Part shown: positions 26,432 through 35,674 of the stretch, piece after piece
Position numbering within the stretch: position 1 is the stretch's first letter
Layout of the letters: each line of letters opens with the position of its first letter
Source: UBA6170 sp942491385
GTDB lineage: Bacteria; Chloroflexota; Anaerolineae; Anaerolineales; Anaerolineaceae
Direction: 5' to 3'
NCBI GenBank assembly: GCA_942491385.1
Contig: CALOAF010000005.1
Span: 186,001-250,000 of the forward strand
DNA length: 64,000 nucleotides
Program-made: the position numbers and the translations under genes
Notes under the pieces: model-generated
The model's input: only the letters and a program-made list of their open reading frames with translations
Told to the model about the DNA's origin: nothing
Database searches by the model: none

Positions 26432-27280
26432 ATGATTGGCATCGTGACAGACAGCACCTGTGATATTCCGGAAGAGTTAATCAATCAATATGGAATTACC
26501 ATCGTACCTCTATATATCATTTGGGGAAGTAATCAATACAAAGACCGTTTTGAAATGAGTCCATTAGAATTCTATCAACGCTTGAAAACTGATCCCACCC
26601 GACCGACTACCTCTCAACCTACTATTAATGATTTCAAAACCACCTATGAGGATTTGAATCAGCGTGGATTCTCTGAGTTAATCGTTCTGACGATCAGCGG
26701 TGCTATGAGTGGCACATTTCAAATGGCACAAAAAGCTACCAAACTGGTTAGTTTTCCCGTCTCCGTCATTGACACAAAAGGCCCAACCATGACTTTAGGC
26801 TGGCAGGTATTGGCTGCCGCGCGCGCACGTGACATGGGTGCTGACGTAAAAACTATTCTTGAAATCGTTGATCAGGTCCGTAAACGATTAGCTCAATTCG
26901 TTGCTATGGATACCCTTGAATATCTGGAAAAGGGTGGCCGTATCGGTGGTGCTGCAAAATGGGTGGGGGGATTATTGCAGGTCAAACCATTAATATCCAT
27001 CAATCATGAGACTGGCCTGGTTGAACCAGTCAGTCTGGCCCGCACTCAAAAATCTCTGGTAGATAATATGTATGGAAAATTCTTCAAAAAACTGGATATT
27101 AGAAAAAAACTTCATATCGCCGTGCTGCACGGAAATGCACTGGATAACGCTAAAGAATTAGCAGATAAAATTCAAAAAGAACACAATCCAACTGAACTTC
27201 TCATCAATATGACCGGTCCGGTTTTAGGGGTAAATACAGGTCCGGGTGCCCTGGCATTATGTGGCTATTATGAAGATTAG
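26432..27280 (+). CDS. DegV-family fatty-acid-binding protein
   Basis: 282 residues, full length for DegV/FakB. The N-terminal IVTDSTCDIPEEL block and the PTTSQPTINDF motif, where the Ser and Thr contact the lipid carboxylate, are present, as are ISGAMSGTFQMA and DTLEYLEKGGRIGGAA. DegV proteins bind a fatty acid; FakB members present it to the FakA kinase, but no kinase gene lies nearby. Good promoter at 26354-26382. Convergent with the M28 peptidase gene, 6 bp apart. Confidence 0.92.
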   Translation: MIGIVTDSTCDIPEELINQYGITIVPLYIIWGSNQYKDRFEMSPLEFYQRLKTDPTRPTTSQPTINDFKTTYEDLNQRGFSELIVLTISGAMSGTFQMAQKATKLVSFPVSVIDTKGPTMTLGWQVLAAARARDMGADVKTILEIVDQVRKRLAQFVAMDTLEYLEKGGRIGGAAKWVGGLLQVKPLISINHETGLVEPVSLARTQKSLVDNMYGKFFKKLDIRKKLHIAVLHGNALDNAKELADKIQKEHNPTELLINMTGPVLGVNTGPGALALCGYYED

Positions 27281-27286
27281 TCTCGA

Positions 27287-28480
27287 TTATTGATTCTGAT
27301 CAATTTCTCGCAGCAAAGCAATAGCCAACAACCAGACATTTTCCATCACTTGAGGATTCATCTTGTCATAAGTATCCTCTAGCTTATGCCAATACGGAGC
27401 TTCACCGTCTTTTGTTAACCCAAAGAGGCTGATGGCTGGGATATTATTGCGGAGGGCATCCGACATCTCGCTGTTCCCACCACTGATCTTAACCGGATAT
27501 GCCCCCCATTCTGGGTGTTTATTGCTGAGATATTCTACCTTCTCCAATAATTTTTTATCCGCTTTAAATGGTATGATAATTCCTTCCTGAGTTAAATATC
27601 CGGGGCCAGCAACACCAACCAATTCAAATACAATCGCTTTGGGCTTTTTAAGCGTCTTCAAATGCTGCTGATACCACGCGATCATTCCGTAATGTTGGGT
27701 CTCTTCGCTGCCAGTACATACCGCTATAACCCGCGAGTTCTCCAGTGGATTTTTTTGCAATTCCTCAGCCAGGGTAAGTACCAATCCGGCAGCACTGGCA
27801 TTATCGTTTGCTCCAGCGGTAAAGGGAGAAAATTCTGCTTCAATAAAGAAGGAAATCATCAGAACAGCGCATATGGCAGAAAAAAATGATGCATACCAGA
27901 CCCAAGGCCAGGCAAAGAAAATGGAGAGAGTATAAAGGATGGCTTGCAGGAGATAGCCAACAAAGATAATGGTGGTAAATTTATCGTAGATTTTTACAAA
28001 TTTGTGTGTTTTGAAAAAGAGCGGCGTCTTTTGCGTGTCCAAATGACCAACCAAAATGATATCCTGCTGGTGTTCACCAGCAGGCGGAATCACAGCGTGT
28101 ACATTCTGACTATTCCCTTTGGGAACTAACATGCGGATAAGGTTTTTCTGAAAAGCCAATTCCTGCAACTCACTGATGATCACTAAAATGCTCATCATCG
28201 CTGCGATGATTGCTGTTATGCGACCACCAAGCGGATACAGAATAAAGGCAAATATCATTATGAAACTACCAATAATATGCGGCAAAAAGATAGACTTTGC
28301 ACTTTTGAACTCCTGCCATGTTGGTGCAAGACCTATCTGCTTAAATTGTGCGCTCGCATATTCCGCTGCCTGAAGTTCTTCCGGCGTCGTTGCACCGCGC
28401 GGACCAATCTCCTGCGCCAGTGCTCGAATATGTGACAACCATTTTTTAACTTGTGGATGCTGAGATACAGGTTCAGACAT
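27287..28480 (-). CDS. Membrane-associated M28-family zinc aminopeptidase
   Basis: 397 residues. Zinc-ligand motifs of the M28 co-catalytic site are visible: VGHLDTQ, GANDNASAAGLVLTLAEEL (bridging Asp), TGSEETQHYG (Glu pair) and GGNSEMSDALRN. A hydrophobic stretch of two helices is inserted near residues 68-105, and another pair near 175-215, so it is an integral membrane protease. It removes N-terminal residues from peptides or cleaves another amide; the substrate is unknown. Its stop faces DegV; a PlsC-type gene lies 55 bp upstream on the same strand. Confidence 0.85.
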   Translation of the reverse strand: MSEPVSQHPQVKKWLSHIRALAQEIGPRGATTPEELQAAEYASAQFKQIGLAPTWQEFKSAKSIFLPHIIGSFIMIFAFILYPLGGRITAIIAAMMSILVIISELQELAFQKNLIRMLVPKGNSQNVHAVIPPAGEHQQDIILVGHLDTQKTPLFFKTHKFVKIYDKFTTIIFVGYLLQAILYTLSIFFAWPWVWYASFFSAICAVLMISFFIEAEFSPFTAGANDNASAAGLVLTLAEELQKNPLENSRVIAVCTGSEETQHYGMIAWYQQHLKTLKKPKAIVFELVGVAGPGYLTQEGIIIPFKADKKLLEKVEYLSNKHPEWGAYPVKISGGNSEMSDALRNNIPAISLFGLTKDGEAPYWHKLEDTYDKMNPQVMENVWLLAIALLREIDQNQ

Positions 28481-28535
28481 GCCTATCTCCTTATCAATAT
28501 CGCCTCGATGGCCCGATAAAAAACATTTTCAGGGT

Positions 28536-29213
28536 TTATAAATCTATCGTCTGCAGATATTTGTATTGGATTTCGTGCTCATAATCATAATATCCCCTGT
28601 ATTTTTCCGGCAATAATTCAGCTATTTTATACATAATCTCATCCGCAATTTCCTGACGTACTTCGCGTGATAAAGCCCTTCCTTCTAAATAAAGCCTAAA
28701 TGGCTTTCCCACCACGATATTAAAATCGGTTTTTCTAAAGTGTTTAAAATTCTCCCAGAATTTTTCGTATCCATAAAAACCGATCGGTAATATTGGCGCA
28801 TTTGTCCGCACAGCCATGGCCACTACACCTGGTTTACCTTGCAATAACCGTCCATCTTTGCTACGCGTACCTTCTGGTGATACGGCAATCACTTTACCTT
28901 GTTTTAAGGCTTCTTCAGTTAATCGAAACGCTTCGCGGTCCACCATGCCACGATCAATTGGAATAATACCCCATTGTTTAAAAAGAAAATTGAACAGGGG
29001 GTTCTTCCAGGATTCTCTCTTTGCGATGCCAATCACATTCGGATGATTGATATTAGGTAATAAAATCGGTACTTCCAGAAAGTTAATATGGTTACCTACC
29101 AAAATCAAAGGTCCATTGACCGGTACTTTCTTAAAATCAGCTGGATTGATGCGACATACGATTTGAAAAACAACTCGCAAAAACCAGTTCATAATTCTTA
29201 AACCGAACTTCAT
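28536..29213 (-). CDS. 1-acylglycerol-3-phosphate acyltransferase-like protein (PlsC family)
   Basis: 225 residues. The acyltransferase motif I appears as NHINFLE (Asn41, His42, Glu47): a variant of HxxxxD with Glu for Asp. Motif III is seen as SPEGTRSKDG, and the MDRG-like IPIDRGMVDREAF block is also present. It should acylate lysophosphatidate or a similar lysolipid at the inner membrane surface. The Glu for Asp change may alter activity but occurs in some members. It starts 6 bp after the stop of the DagK-like gene, so the two make a lipid-synthesis operon. Confidence 0.88.
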   Translation of the reverse strand: MKFGLRIMNWFLRVVFQIVCRINPADFKKVPVNGPLILVGNHINFLEVPILLPNINHPNVIGIAKRESWKNPLFNFLFKQWGIIPIDRGMVDREAFRLTEEALKQGKVIAVSPEGTRSKDGRLLQGKPGVVAMAVRTNAPILPIGFYGYEKFWENFKHFRKTDFNIVVGKPFRLYLEGRALSREVRQEIADEIMYKIAELLPEKYRGYYDYEHEIQYKYLQTIDL

Positions 29214-29219
29214 ATTTGA

Positions 29220-30152
29220 CTAAATCCCATCCATAGAGATCACATCCAGAGCCTGCGGGATCAGCTCAATGCGTAATTCTGACCCCGCATAACAGATTGT
29301 TTCCCCATCCGCGTGGGCTGGAATACTGCCAGTAATGGCTTTCACAACCACCGTACGGGATTGCGGCATTCGAATTGCCGGATGCCCTTCCTGTGTGCCG
29401 CTCATAAATTTTAGAGCCAAAGGTAAGATTTTGATCTGTGGTACCTGACTGGCTAAACATAGGTTAAAGAGACCATCACCTGGATCACTTTTCGGAGCCA
29501 TGTGAAAAGAACCCCCCATTCGCTTGCCATTCATAATCGAAACCATTAAGGAGGGCTGCGTAATTGTTTCACCATCCAGAATAATTTCGTAAGTTGGCGT
29601 TTTGGAATAAATAAAAATTGTTCTGATTAATCCAACCAAATAAGAAGCAATTCCATGTGCCCATTTGACCTTAGCAGCTTCAAAACCTACTACCGTATCA
29701 AACCCCAAACCCACACCGTTACCAAAATATCTGCCCTGTGGGAAATCCCCTCCGGTCACCAAACCAACATCAATCCTTCTCGTATTTCCATTAACAATGG
29801 CCTGAATTGCCTTTTCAAGATCTTTGATGATATCAATTCCAAACGCAAAATCATTTCCGCGGCCAACCGGCAAGACACCCAAAACAGGTTTTCTTTGATC
29901 ATGTGTCTTTGCACGCATCAAACCATTGATGACCTCATTCATGGTTCCGTCACCACCGGCAGCAATAATAAATAAGCGGCCTGCTTCGGTCTCATCTTTG
30001 GCAATTTCCAAAGCGTGACCAGGTCTTTCGGTGAGAATTAAATCATATTCAAATTGATGATTAGAGAATAATTCTTTTACGCTTGGTAGAATTTTTTCTG
30101 CATTTCCATGATCTGCGACTGGATTAAAAATAAGTAATGGTTTTAAGGTCAA
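29220..30152 (-). CDS. Diacylglycerol/sphingosine kinase-family lipid kinase (DagK/YegS-like)
   Basis: 310 residues. The nucleotide-binding signature GGDGT is at residues 66-70 (AAGGDGTMNEVINGL), preceded by LIFNPVADHGNAEK. A GRGNDFAFG motif and the C-terminal beta-sandwich with HADGE (magnesium/active site region) complete the family pattern. It phosphorylates diacylglycerol or a related lipid using ATP. Upstream partner of the PlsC-like gene, 6 bp apart: phosphatidate from diacylglycerol recycling and lysolipid acylation would meet in the same pathway. Also of possible relevance to the glycerophosphodiester genes at 31-36 kb. Confidence 0.88.
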   Translation of the reverse strand: MTLKPLLIFNPVADHGNAEKILPSVKELFSNHQFEYDLILTERPGHALEIAKDETEAGRLFIIAAGGDGTMNEVINGLMRAKTHDQRKPVLGVLPVGRGNDFAFGIDIIKDLEKAIQAIVNGNTRRIDVGLVTGGDFPQGRYFGNGVGLGFDTVVGFEAAKVKWAHGIASYLVGLIRTIFIYSKTPTYEIILDGETITQPSLMVSIMNGKRMGGSFHMAPKSDPGDGLFNLCLASQVPQIKILPLALKFMSGTQEGHPAIRMPQSRTVVVKAITGSIPAHADGETICYAGSELRIELIPQALDVISMDGI

Positions 30153-30343
30153 AGTCTTTGTATCCTTTTATGTAATTGATTTTTTCTGGATCAAGTTGAA
30201 AAAATGATGAATTATGAAGACATTGAGTGTGAACCAGATGCATTCATATGTTATGCGATAAAGAACCAGTTGAGATTGGATTATACGTTAAAATACAAAA
30301 AGAATGTTGAAAAAATTTGACAATTATTCTAGGGAGAAGACAG

Positions 30344-30724
30344 ATGGAAAGAATATTATTGGCTGTGAATGGAACTTTGATGAGAGGATTTCCGCTGAAC
30401 AATAACCTTCTGGCAGTAAATGCAGAATTTACACTTGAAACCAAAACTTCAGCGAAATACCGCTTATGGTCAATCCACAATCAATATCCTGCCATGATCA
30501 GGGATGCCCAATTCGGCCAGAAGATTGAGGTTGAGATTTGGAATTTATCCCCTGAGGCACTTATTTCTATTTTGCAGAAAGAACCGCCCGGTTTGTGCAT
30601 CGGTCAAGTGGAATTGGAAAATAAAGAAATGGTCTTTGGTATTTTAGGAGAGCCATTTATTACACAAAACCAGCAGGAGATTACAGAATGGGGTGGATGG
30701 CGCACTTTCATTTCATCATCATAA
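30344..30724 (+). CDS. Stand-alone gamma-glutamylcyclotransferase-like (allophanate-hydrolase C-terminal type) protein
   Basis: 126 residues from ATG 30344, chosen for the AGGGAG site; a frame start at 30317 has none. ILLAVNGTLMRGFPLNNNL, YRLWSIHNQYPAMIRD, IEVEIWNLSPEALISILQ and GIGQVELENKEMVFGILGEPF follow the layout of the C-terminal domain of allophanate hydrolase (AtzF), which has the gamma-glutamylcyclotransferase fold. In the fused enzyme that domain acts on N-carboxyurea; a free version is unusual in this context because no amidase partner of allophanate hydrolase lies next to it. Function here unknown. Confidence 0.65.
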   Translation: MERILLAVNGTLMRGFPLNNNLLAVNAEFTLETKTSAKYRLWSIHNQYPAMIRDAQFGQKIEVEIWNLSPEALISILQKEPPGLCIGQVELENKEMVFGILGEPFITQNQQEITEWGGWRTFISSS

Positions 30725-31040
30725 AAGACTAATGATTAATAAAAGAATGTCAGTAACTGACCAAACTATTTGAAAGATGCCTAAAAATGGTTAATGAAAT
30801 GAATCTTTGGTTATTTATCTGCCTTTTTTGAATATCCGAAACAATAATAACAACTTCTTTCAGAATAAACAATTGTAATATTTTTCATTCGGATATATGA
30901 TTAATTAAATTTCACACATAGCCGAAAAATGCAATTGATGAGTTCTCAGGAGGTGGAAACCAAAAATATTATCAAAATCTTCGATTGTTGATTTAAAGAA
31001 TTCCAAACAATTAATCTAAAAATTTTAAGGAGTAGAAATA
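30725..31040. promoter_or_regulatory. Upstream region of the ABC transporter operon with a spaced inverted repeat
   Basis: 316 bp, AT-rich. A perfect 9-bp inverted repeat, ATATCCGAA (30832-30840) and TTCGGATAT (30888-30896), flanks 47 bp. It may be an operator or looping site. The ribosome site AAGGAG lies just before ATG 31041. I cannot single out a sure promoter. Confidence 0.4.
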
Positions 31041-32135
31041 ATGAAAAAAAGCATTTTGTTAACCCTGGCAATCTTATCAATCATGTCATTGGTTCTGGTT
31101 GCTTGCGGAGGTTCTGGTGCAACAGAAGCCGTTAATCTGAACGAAGCTACGCTGGAACAAATCATCGACGGCGCAAAAAAAGAAGGTCACGTTGAGTCCG
31201 TAGGTATGCCAGATTCCTGGGCAAACTGGGGCGAAACCTGGCAAGAACTCACAGCCGAGTATGGTATCACACACGCCGACACTGATATGAGCTCTGCTGA
31301 AGAACTGAATATGTTCGAAAATGAAAAAGACGCTCCAACCAAAGATATCGGAGACATAGGTCTTGGTTTCACCTCTGAATCCATTTCCAGAGGACTTGTT
31401 CAGGGCTACAAGACATCCTACTGGAACGCTGTTCCGGATTGGGCTAAGGCAGATGATGGAATGTGGATGATTGCATATACTGGTGTAACCACCTTCATCT
31501 TTAACGAAGATCTTTCTGAAGAACAAGCGCCAAAATCTTGGGCCGATGTGCGTGCCGGCACCTACAAAATCACCATTGGTGATGTAATTGGTGGCGCAAC
31601 CGGACAGGCAAATGTGTTAGCAACCGCGTATGCATTTGGTGGTGATATGGACAATTTGGATCCTGCTTTTGAATTCTGGGCTGAAATGGCCACAGCTGGT
31701 CGCATTGATCAGGGAGACATCCTGCTGCAAAGAATCCAGGCTGGTGAAGTGCAATTGGGTGTGACCTGGAGTTACAATGCCCTGACATACCGCAATGAAA
31801 CTCCGAACTATGCGTTTACAGTTGGTGTTCCTGCTGATGGTTCAATCCTCAGCGGTTATGCGTCTGTCATCAACGCGTATGCTCCCCATCCTTATGCGGC
31901 TGCATTGGCCCGTGAATTCATCTTCAGTGATGAAGGTCAGATCAACCTCGCCAAAGGTGGTGCTGTTCCCACACGTACCGACATTGTGATTCCTCAAGAT
32001 ATTCAGGATATGACCATTCAACAATCACAATATGCCAATTCAATTCCGATCACAGATGCAGCCCGATATGCCGAGATTGGAAAATTGATTTCTGCCCGCT
32101 GGGAAGAAGAAATCATTCCTTTGATGAGTCAGTAA
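31041..32135 (+). CDS. ABC transporter substrate-binding lipoprotein (Fe3+/2-aminoethylphosphonate/polyamine-type)
   Basis: 364 residues. The signal peptide ends in the lipobox LVAC (Cys22), giving a membrane-anchored binding protein. The fold pattern (IIDGAKKEGHVESVGMPDSW, later AARYAEIGKLISARWEEEI) matches the bacterial type-6 extracellular binding family used for iron, polyamines, 2-aminoethylphosphonate and some glycerol-phosphate derivatives. It heads a complete operon: two permeases, an ATPase and two glycerophosphodiester phosphodiesterases. From that context I infer a glycerophosphodiester or related head-group ligand. AAGGAG site before the ATG; a stable hairpin follows before the permease genes. 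Confidence 0.88.
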   Translation: MKKSILLTLAILSIMSLVLVACGGSGATEAVNLNEATLEQIIDGAKKEGHVESVGMPDSWANWGETWQELTAEYGITHADTDMSSAEELNMFENEKDAPTKDIGDIGLGFTSESISRGLVQGYKTSYWNAVPDWAKADDGMWMIAYTGVTTFIFNEDLSEEQAPKSWADVRAGTYKITIGDVIGGATGQANVLATAYAFGGDMDNLDPAFEFWAEMATAGRIDQGDILLQRIQAGEVQLGVTWSYNALTYRNETPNYAFTVGVPADGSILSGYASVINAYAPHPYAAALAREFIFSDEGQINLAKGGAVPTRTDIVIPQDIQDMTIQQSQYANSIPITDAARYAEIGKLISARWEEEIIPLMSQ

Positions 32136-32171
32136 TCCTCTCGGATCTAACTTACTTTTAGCGACGATGTT

Positions 32172-32198
32172 ATGGGGCGTATTGACAATACGCCCCAT
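32172..32198 (+). terminator. Intercistronic hairpin after the binding-protein gene
   Basis: Perfect 12-bp stem ATGGGGCGTATT / AATACGCCCCAT with a GAC loop, without a T tract, 36 bp past the binding-protein stop and 20 bp before the permease start. This is the usual place for a partial terminator or mRNA-protecting hairpin that keeps the binding protein more abundant than the membrane parts. Confidence 0.65.
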
Positions 32199-32218
32199 GA
32201 TTAAATTCAGGAGATTCC

Positions 32219-33079
32219 GTGAAAAAAAAGAAGAATATAAACATTTACTTACTAGTACTCTTGCCTTTTCTACTAATTGTTTTTCTTTACGAAATCCTTC
32301 CTTTGATCATGATGATCCTCAGCAGTTTCAAATCAGAAACTGATAGCAGCATATTATTTACCATTGATAATTATATTACCGCTTTCACGAAATTGTCATA
32401 TCAGCAAGCGATCATTAACAGCTTGAAAATCACAATTCTATCCACAGCATTTGGTATTCTCATTGGTTTCTTTGGTGCGCAGGCTGCCCATAATTCACGT
32501 GGAAAATTTAGAAATGTATTTTTGACCATATTGAATATGACTTCCAATTTTGCCGGCGTTCCCCTGGCTTTTGCTTACATGATCATTCTTGGAAATTCTG
32601 GTGTTATCACCCAGCTTGCAAAAACATTCGGGATTGAGTTTCTGTCCAACTTTGATTTATATTCCAGTTCAGGACTGCTGTTGATGTATGTTTATTTTCA
32701 AATTCCGCTTTCCACCCTGCTGCTCATCCCGGCCTTCCATGGTGTTCGCCAGGAATGGAGAGAAGCGAACATGCTCCTGGGCGGTCGTCCATTGGATTTC
32801 TGGGTAAAGATCGGTGTACCAATATTATTACCCAGTATTTTTGGCACCATGAGTGTTCTTTTCGCAAATGCCCTGGCTGCATATGCAACTGCCTACGCCT
32901 TGTTGATGAACAACTATTCGTTGTTACCAGTTAATATTACCGGCATGTTTACTGGTGATATGACCACGCGCCCTCATCTTGGCGCTGCCCTCTCAGTAGT
33001 CATGATGCTAATGATGTTAGTCGCAATCATGACGACTAACTACGTCAACCAACGAACGACAAAATGGAAGGTGAGGTAG
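32219..33079 (+). CDS. ABC transporter permease 1
   Basis: 286 residues starting at GTG 32219, supported by an AGGAG site 6 nt upstream. Six helices are visible, and the permease EAA loop reads WREANMLLGGRPLDFWVKIGVPILLPS (residues about 180-205), the ATPase docking site. The family is the PotB/PhnU/ThiP-like permease group. It pairs with the next gene, whose ATG directly follows this stop codon. Integral membrane subunit of the transporter beginning at 31041. Confidence 0.88.
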   Translation: MKKKKNINIYLLVLLPFLLIVFLYEILPLIMMILSSFKSETDSSILFTIDNYITAFTKLSYQQAIINSLKITILSTAFGILIGFFGAQAAHNSRGKFRNVFLTILNMTSNFAGVPLAFAYMIILGNSGVITQLAKTFGIEFLSNFDLYSSSGLLLMYVYFQIPLSTLLLIPAFHGVRQEWREANMLLGGRPLDFWVKIGVPILLPSIFGTMSVLFANALAAYATAYALLMNNYSLLPVNITGMFTGDMTTRPHLGAALSVVMMLMMLVAIMTTNYVNQRTTKWKVR

Positions 33080-33886
33080 ATGAAAAAGAGAGAATTTTCC
33101 GCTAATGTAGTTATTATCATCGTCATAATTTATTTATTAATTCCGTTACTGGCAACAGCTGTCTATTCCTTGTTTCAAAAGTGGACTGACATCTTACCTG
33201 AAGGTTTCACATTAGGACACTATGCCAGTTTACTTTCCAATAAAGCCTTTCTTTTAACATTGTGGCGTACGGTTATCATCGCTATCACCCCGATCGTGTT
33301 AACCGTATTGGCAACTCTTCTGGCTTTATTCGCCGTTACCATCTATTTTCCCAAACTGGAAAAATATGTCCAGATTCTTTGCATGATACCTTACACCATT
33401 CAAGGGGTTATTTTATCTGTTAGCATCTTATCTTTATATGCTGGTGCTCAGGGATTTCTGGGCATACGATTGGTGATGCTAATTGGTGCTTACTGTATCA
33501 TCATTCTTCCCTATATTTACCAGGGTATTCGCAACAGCATGCATGCAGTTAACATGCCCATGTTAATCGAAGCAGCCGAAATGTTAGGTGCCAGTAAAAT
33601 AGTAGCCTTTTTCCGGGTGATTGTTCCAAACATCATTTCCGGTATTTCTGTTTCTTCCTTGCTGGCAGTTGGCATCATCTTCGGAGATTATGTCCTAATT
33701 CGCAATATTACTGGTAGTTCCTTCCAGAACGTTCAGATTTATCTGTTTCTGGCAATGAAGCGCTCCAGCACAGAAGCTTCTGCTGTCTTTGTGATCATTA
33801 TGATTACTACCTTCATTATTACTGCTCTGGTGCTTTATCTTCAGAGCAGAGACAAACATCAAAAGATTGGAAATAAAGGGAGATAA
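33080..33886 (+). CDS. ABC transporter permease 2
   Basis: 268 residues, six helices. The EAA loop reads LIEAAEMLGASKIVAFFRVIVPNIISG. PotC/PhnV-like topology. Begins immediately at the base after permease 1 stops and ends 3 bp before the ATPase gene, so the three are translationally coupled. Partner of permease 1 in the membrane channel. Confidence 0.88.
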   Translation: MKKREFSANVVIIIVIIYLLIPLLATAVYSLFQKWTDILPEGFTLGHYASLLSNKAFLLTLWRTVIIAITPIVLTVLATLLALFAVTIYFPKLEKYVQILCMIPYTIQGVILSVSILSLYAGAQGFLGIRLVMLIGAYCIIILPYIYQGIRNSMHAVNMPMLIEAAEMLGASKIVAFFRVIVPNIISGISVSSLLAVGIIFGDYVLIRNITGSSFQNVQIYLFLAMKRSSTEASAVFVIIMITTFIITALVLYLQSRDKHQKIGNKGR

Positions 33887-33889
33887 ATA

Positions 33890-34897
33890 ATGTCCTATAT
33901 CCGCTTTGAAAACCTCAACAAATTTTTTGGTAAAAATCATGTTCTCAAAGACATCAATCTGACCGTCGATAAAGGACAACTGGTCACCCTTCTGGGTCCA
34001 TCAGGATGTGGAAAAAGTACCCTGCTACGTTGTTTAGCTGGACTTGAGATTGTTACATCCGGGAAAGTATTTTTAGACGCCAATGATATTACTGAAGTAA
34101 GTCCCCGTGCTCGCGGCATAGGAATGGTTTTCCAACAATATTCTTTATTTCCCAATTTAAGCACTTTCCAGAATGTTGCTTTTGGTCTGAAAATGAAAAA
34201 AGAAACCGGAAAAGAAATTGAATCAAAAGTGAAAAAGATCCTGGATTTGGTGGGTTTGACGGATAAAATTGACCAGTACCCTGCCCAGCTTTCCGGAGGT
34301 CAACAACAACGGGTGGCATTAGCCCGTGCCATTGTCACAGAACCGAAAGTACTTCTACTGGATGAACCTCTCTCCGCTATTGATGCCCTGTTACGAAGGA
34401 GCCTTCAGATCGAAATCCGCCGAATCCAAAGAGAACTGAATATCACCACTGTTTTTGTTACCCATGACCAGGATGAAGCCATGGTGATGTCGGATATGAT
34501 CCATTTATTAAATATCGGTTTCATCGAACAGAGCGGTACTGCCATTGACCTGTATTCACGCCCACGCACAAAATTTGCAGCTTCATTTATTGGCAATTAC
34601 AATATTTTCACAACCGAAGAATTTGGGAAAGCAGTCAATGAAAAGCTGGATTGTAAGGATGTAGCCATTCGGCCAGAGATCATCCACATTAATGTTCAGC
34701 CGCGTGAGGGGGATGACAGATACCACCTACAAGGCAATATTGTGCATTGTCTCTCACATGGGAATATCATCCGCTACGGGATCAAATCTGGTGGAATTGT
34801 TCTGGATGCAGATGTGATTTATGAAGATAGTATTCTCTTTAAAGAAGGCGACAAAGTCCACCTTGATATTAAAAAAGATGAGGTAATTCTGCTCTAG
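33890..34897 (+). CDS. ABC transporter ATPase (PotA/UgpC/MalK type)
   Basis: 335 residues. Walker A GPSGCGKST (about residues 36-44), Q-loop GMVFQQYSLFPNL, signature LSGGQQQRVALARAI, Walker B VLLLDEPLSAID and H-loop FVTHDQDEA. The C-terminal 100 residues form a TOBE-like regulatory domain (DVAIRPEIIHINVQP), typical of importers for polyamines, iron and glycerol-phosphate compounds. It drives import through the two permeases just upstream. A 42-bp gap leads to the phosphodiesterase genes. Confidence 0.92.
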   Translation: MSYIRFENLNKFFGKNHVLKDINLTVDKGQLVTLLGPSGCGKSTLLRCLAGLEIVTSGKVFLDANDITEVSPRARGIGMVFQQYSLFPNLSTFQNVAFGLKMKKETGKEIESKVKKILDLVGLTDKIDQYPAQLSGGQQQRVALARAIVTEPKVLLLDEPLSAIDALLRRSLQIEIRRIQRELNITTVFVTHDQDEAMVMSDMIHLLNIGFIEQSGTAIDLYSRPRTKFAASFIGNYNIFTTEEFGKAVNEKLDCKDVAIRPEIIHINVQPREGDDRYHLQGNIVHCLSHGNIIRYGIKSGGIVLDADVIYEDSILFKEGDKVHLDIKKDEVILL

Positions 34898-34939
34898 CAG
34901 TAAATATATTTGCAAATTCTATTTTCAAGGAGCGTGTTA

Positions 34940-35674
34940 ATGACTAAAAATATCGCTCACCGGGGTTTTTCGGGTCGGTTCCCGGAAAACACCCTACTGG
35001 CATTTCAAAAGGCAATTGAAGTTGGTGCCGATGGGAATGAATTTGATGTTCATCTCACGCGTGATGGCGTGCCTGTGATCCATCACGATGAAAATCTGGA
35101 ACGTACAACAAACGGGACGGGGCTGATCGGTGATTTCACATTTGATGAACTACGTCAATTGGATGCCTCTGCCCGGTATGCAGGTCTGTCTGCAGTGCAG
35201 AGAATACCCTCCTTACGTGAATACTTCGAATTGATTAATGGCATCATTATCATCAGTAATATCGAACTTAAAACCGGCATCATCCATTATCCTGAAATTG
35301 AACAACGGGTTCTGGCGTTAATTGACGAATTCCATTACCGTGAAAACGTAATTGTCTCTTCTTTTAACCATTATTCGGCTCGTCTTTTCAAAACCCTTGC
35401 CCCGGATGTCCGGATCGGTATCCTGGAAGAAAGCTGGCTGATCGATCCAGTTGGATATGCCAAATCTATAGGTGCAGAATGCTACCATCCGGAATTCCAT
35501 TCACTGACAGAGGAGATCGTCCAGAATTTCCGCGAAAATCAAATCAAAATCAATGCCTGGACAATTAATGAAGAAACCGATATGCGCAAATCGATTGAAA
35601 TGAGATTGGATGGTGTCATCACCAACCATCCAGACAAATTTGCCCATATCCTTAAGGAATCTCAGACAATATGA
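34940..35674 (+). CDS. Glycerophosphodiester phosphodiesterase 1 (GDPD/UgpQ-like)
   Basis: 244 residues from ATG 34940, selected by an AAGGAG site 7 nt upstream; an earlier in-frame codon at 34910 lacks one. GDPD catalytic features: IAHRGFSGRFPENT, NEFDVHLTRDG (metal-binding Glu and Asp), IHHDENLERTTNG and the Glu in SNIELKTG. No signal peptide, so cytoplasmic, like UgpQ. It cleaves glycerophosphodiesters to glycerol-3-phosphate and an alcohol such as ethanolamine or choline. Its stop overlaps the second GDPD gene (ATGA), and it follows the transporter genes. Confidence 0.92.
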   Translation: MTKNIAHRGFSGRFPENTLLAFQKAIEVGADGNEFDVHLTRDGVPVIHHDENLERTTNGTGLIGDFTFDELRQLDASARYAGLSAVQRIPSLREYFELINGIIIISNIELKTGIIHYPEIEQRVLALIDEFHYRENVIVSSFNHYSARLFKTLAPDVRIGILEESWLIDPVGYAKSIGAECYHPEFHSLTEEIVQNFRENQIKINAWTINEETDMRKSIEMRLDGVITNHPDKFAHILKESQTI

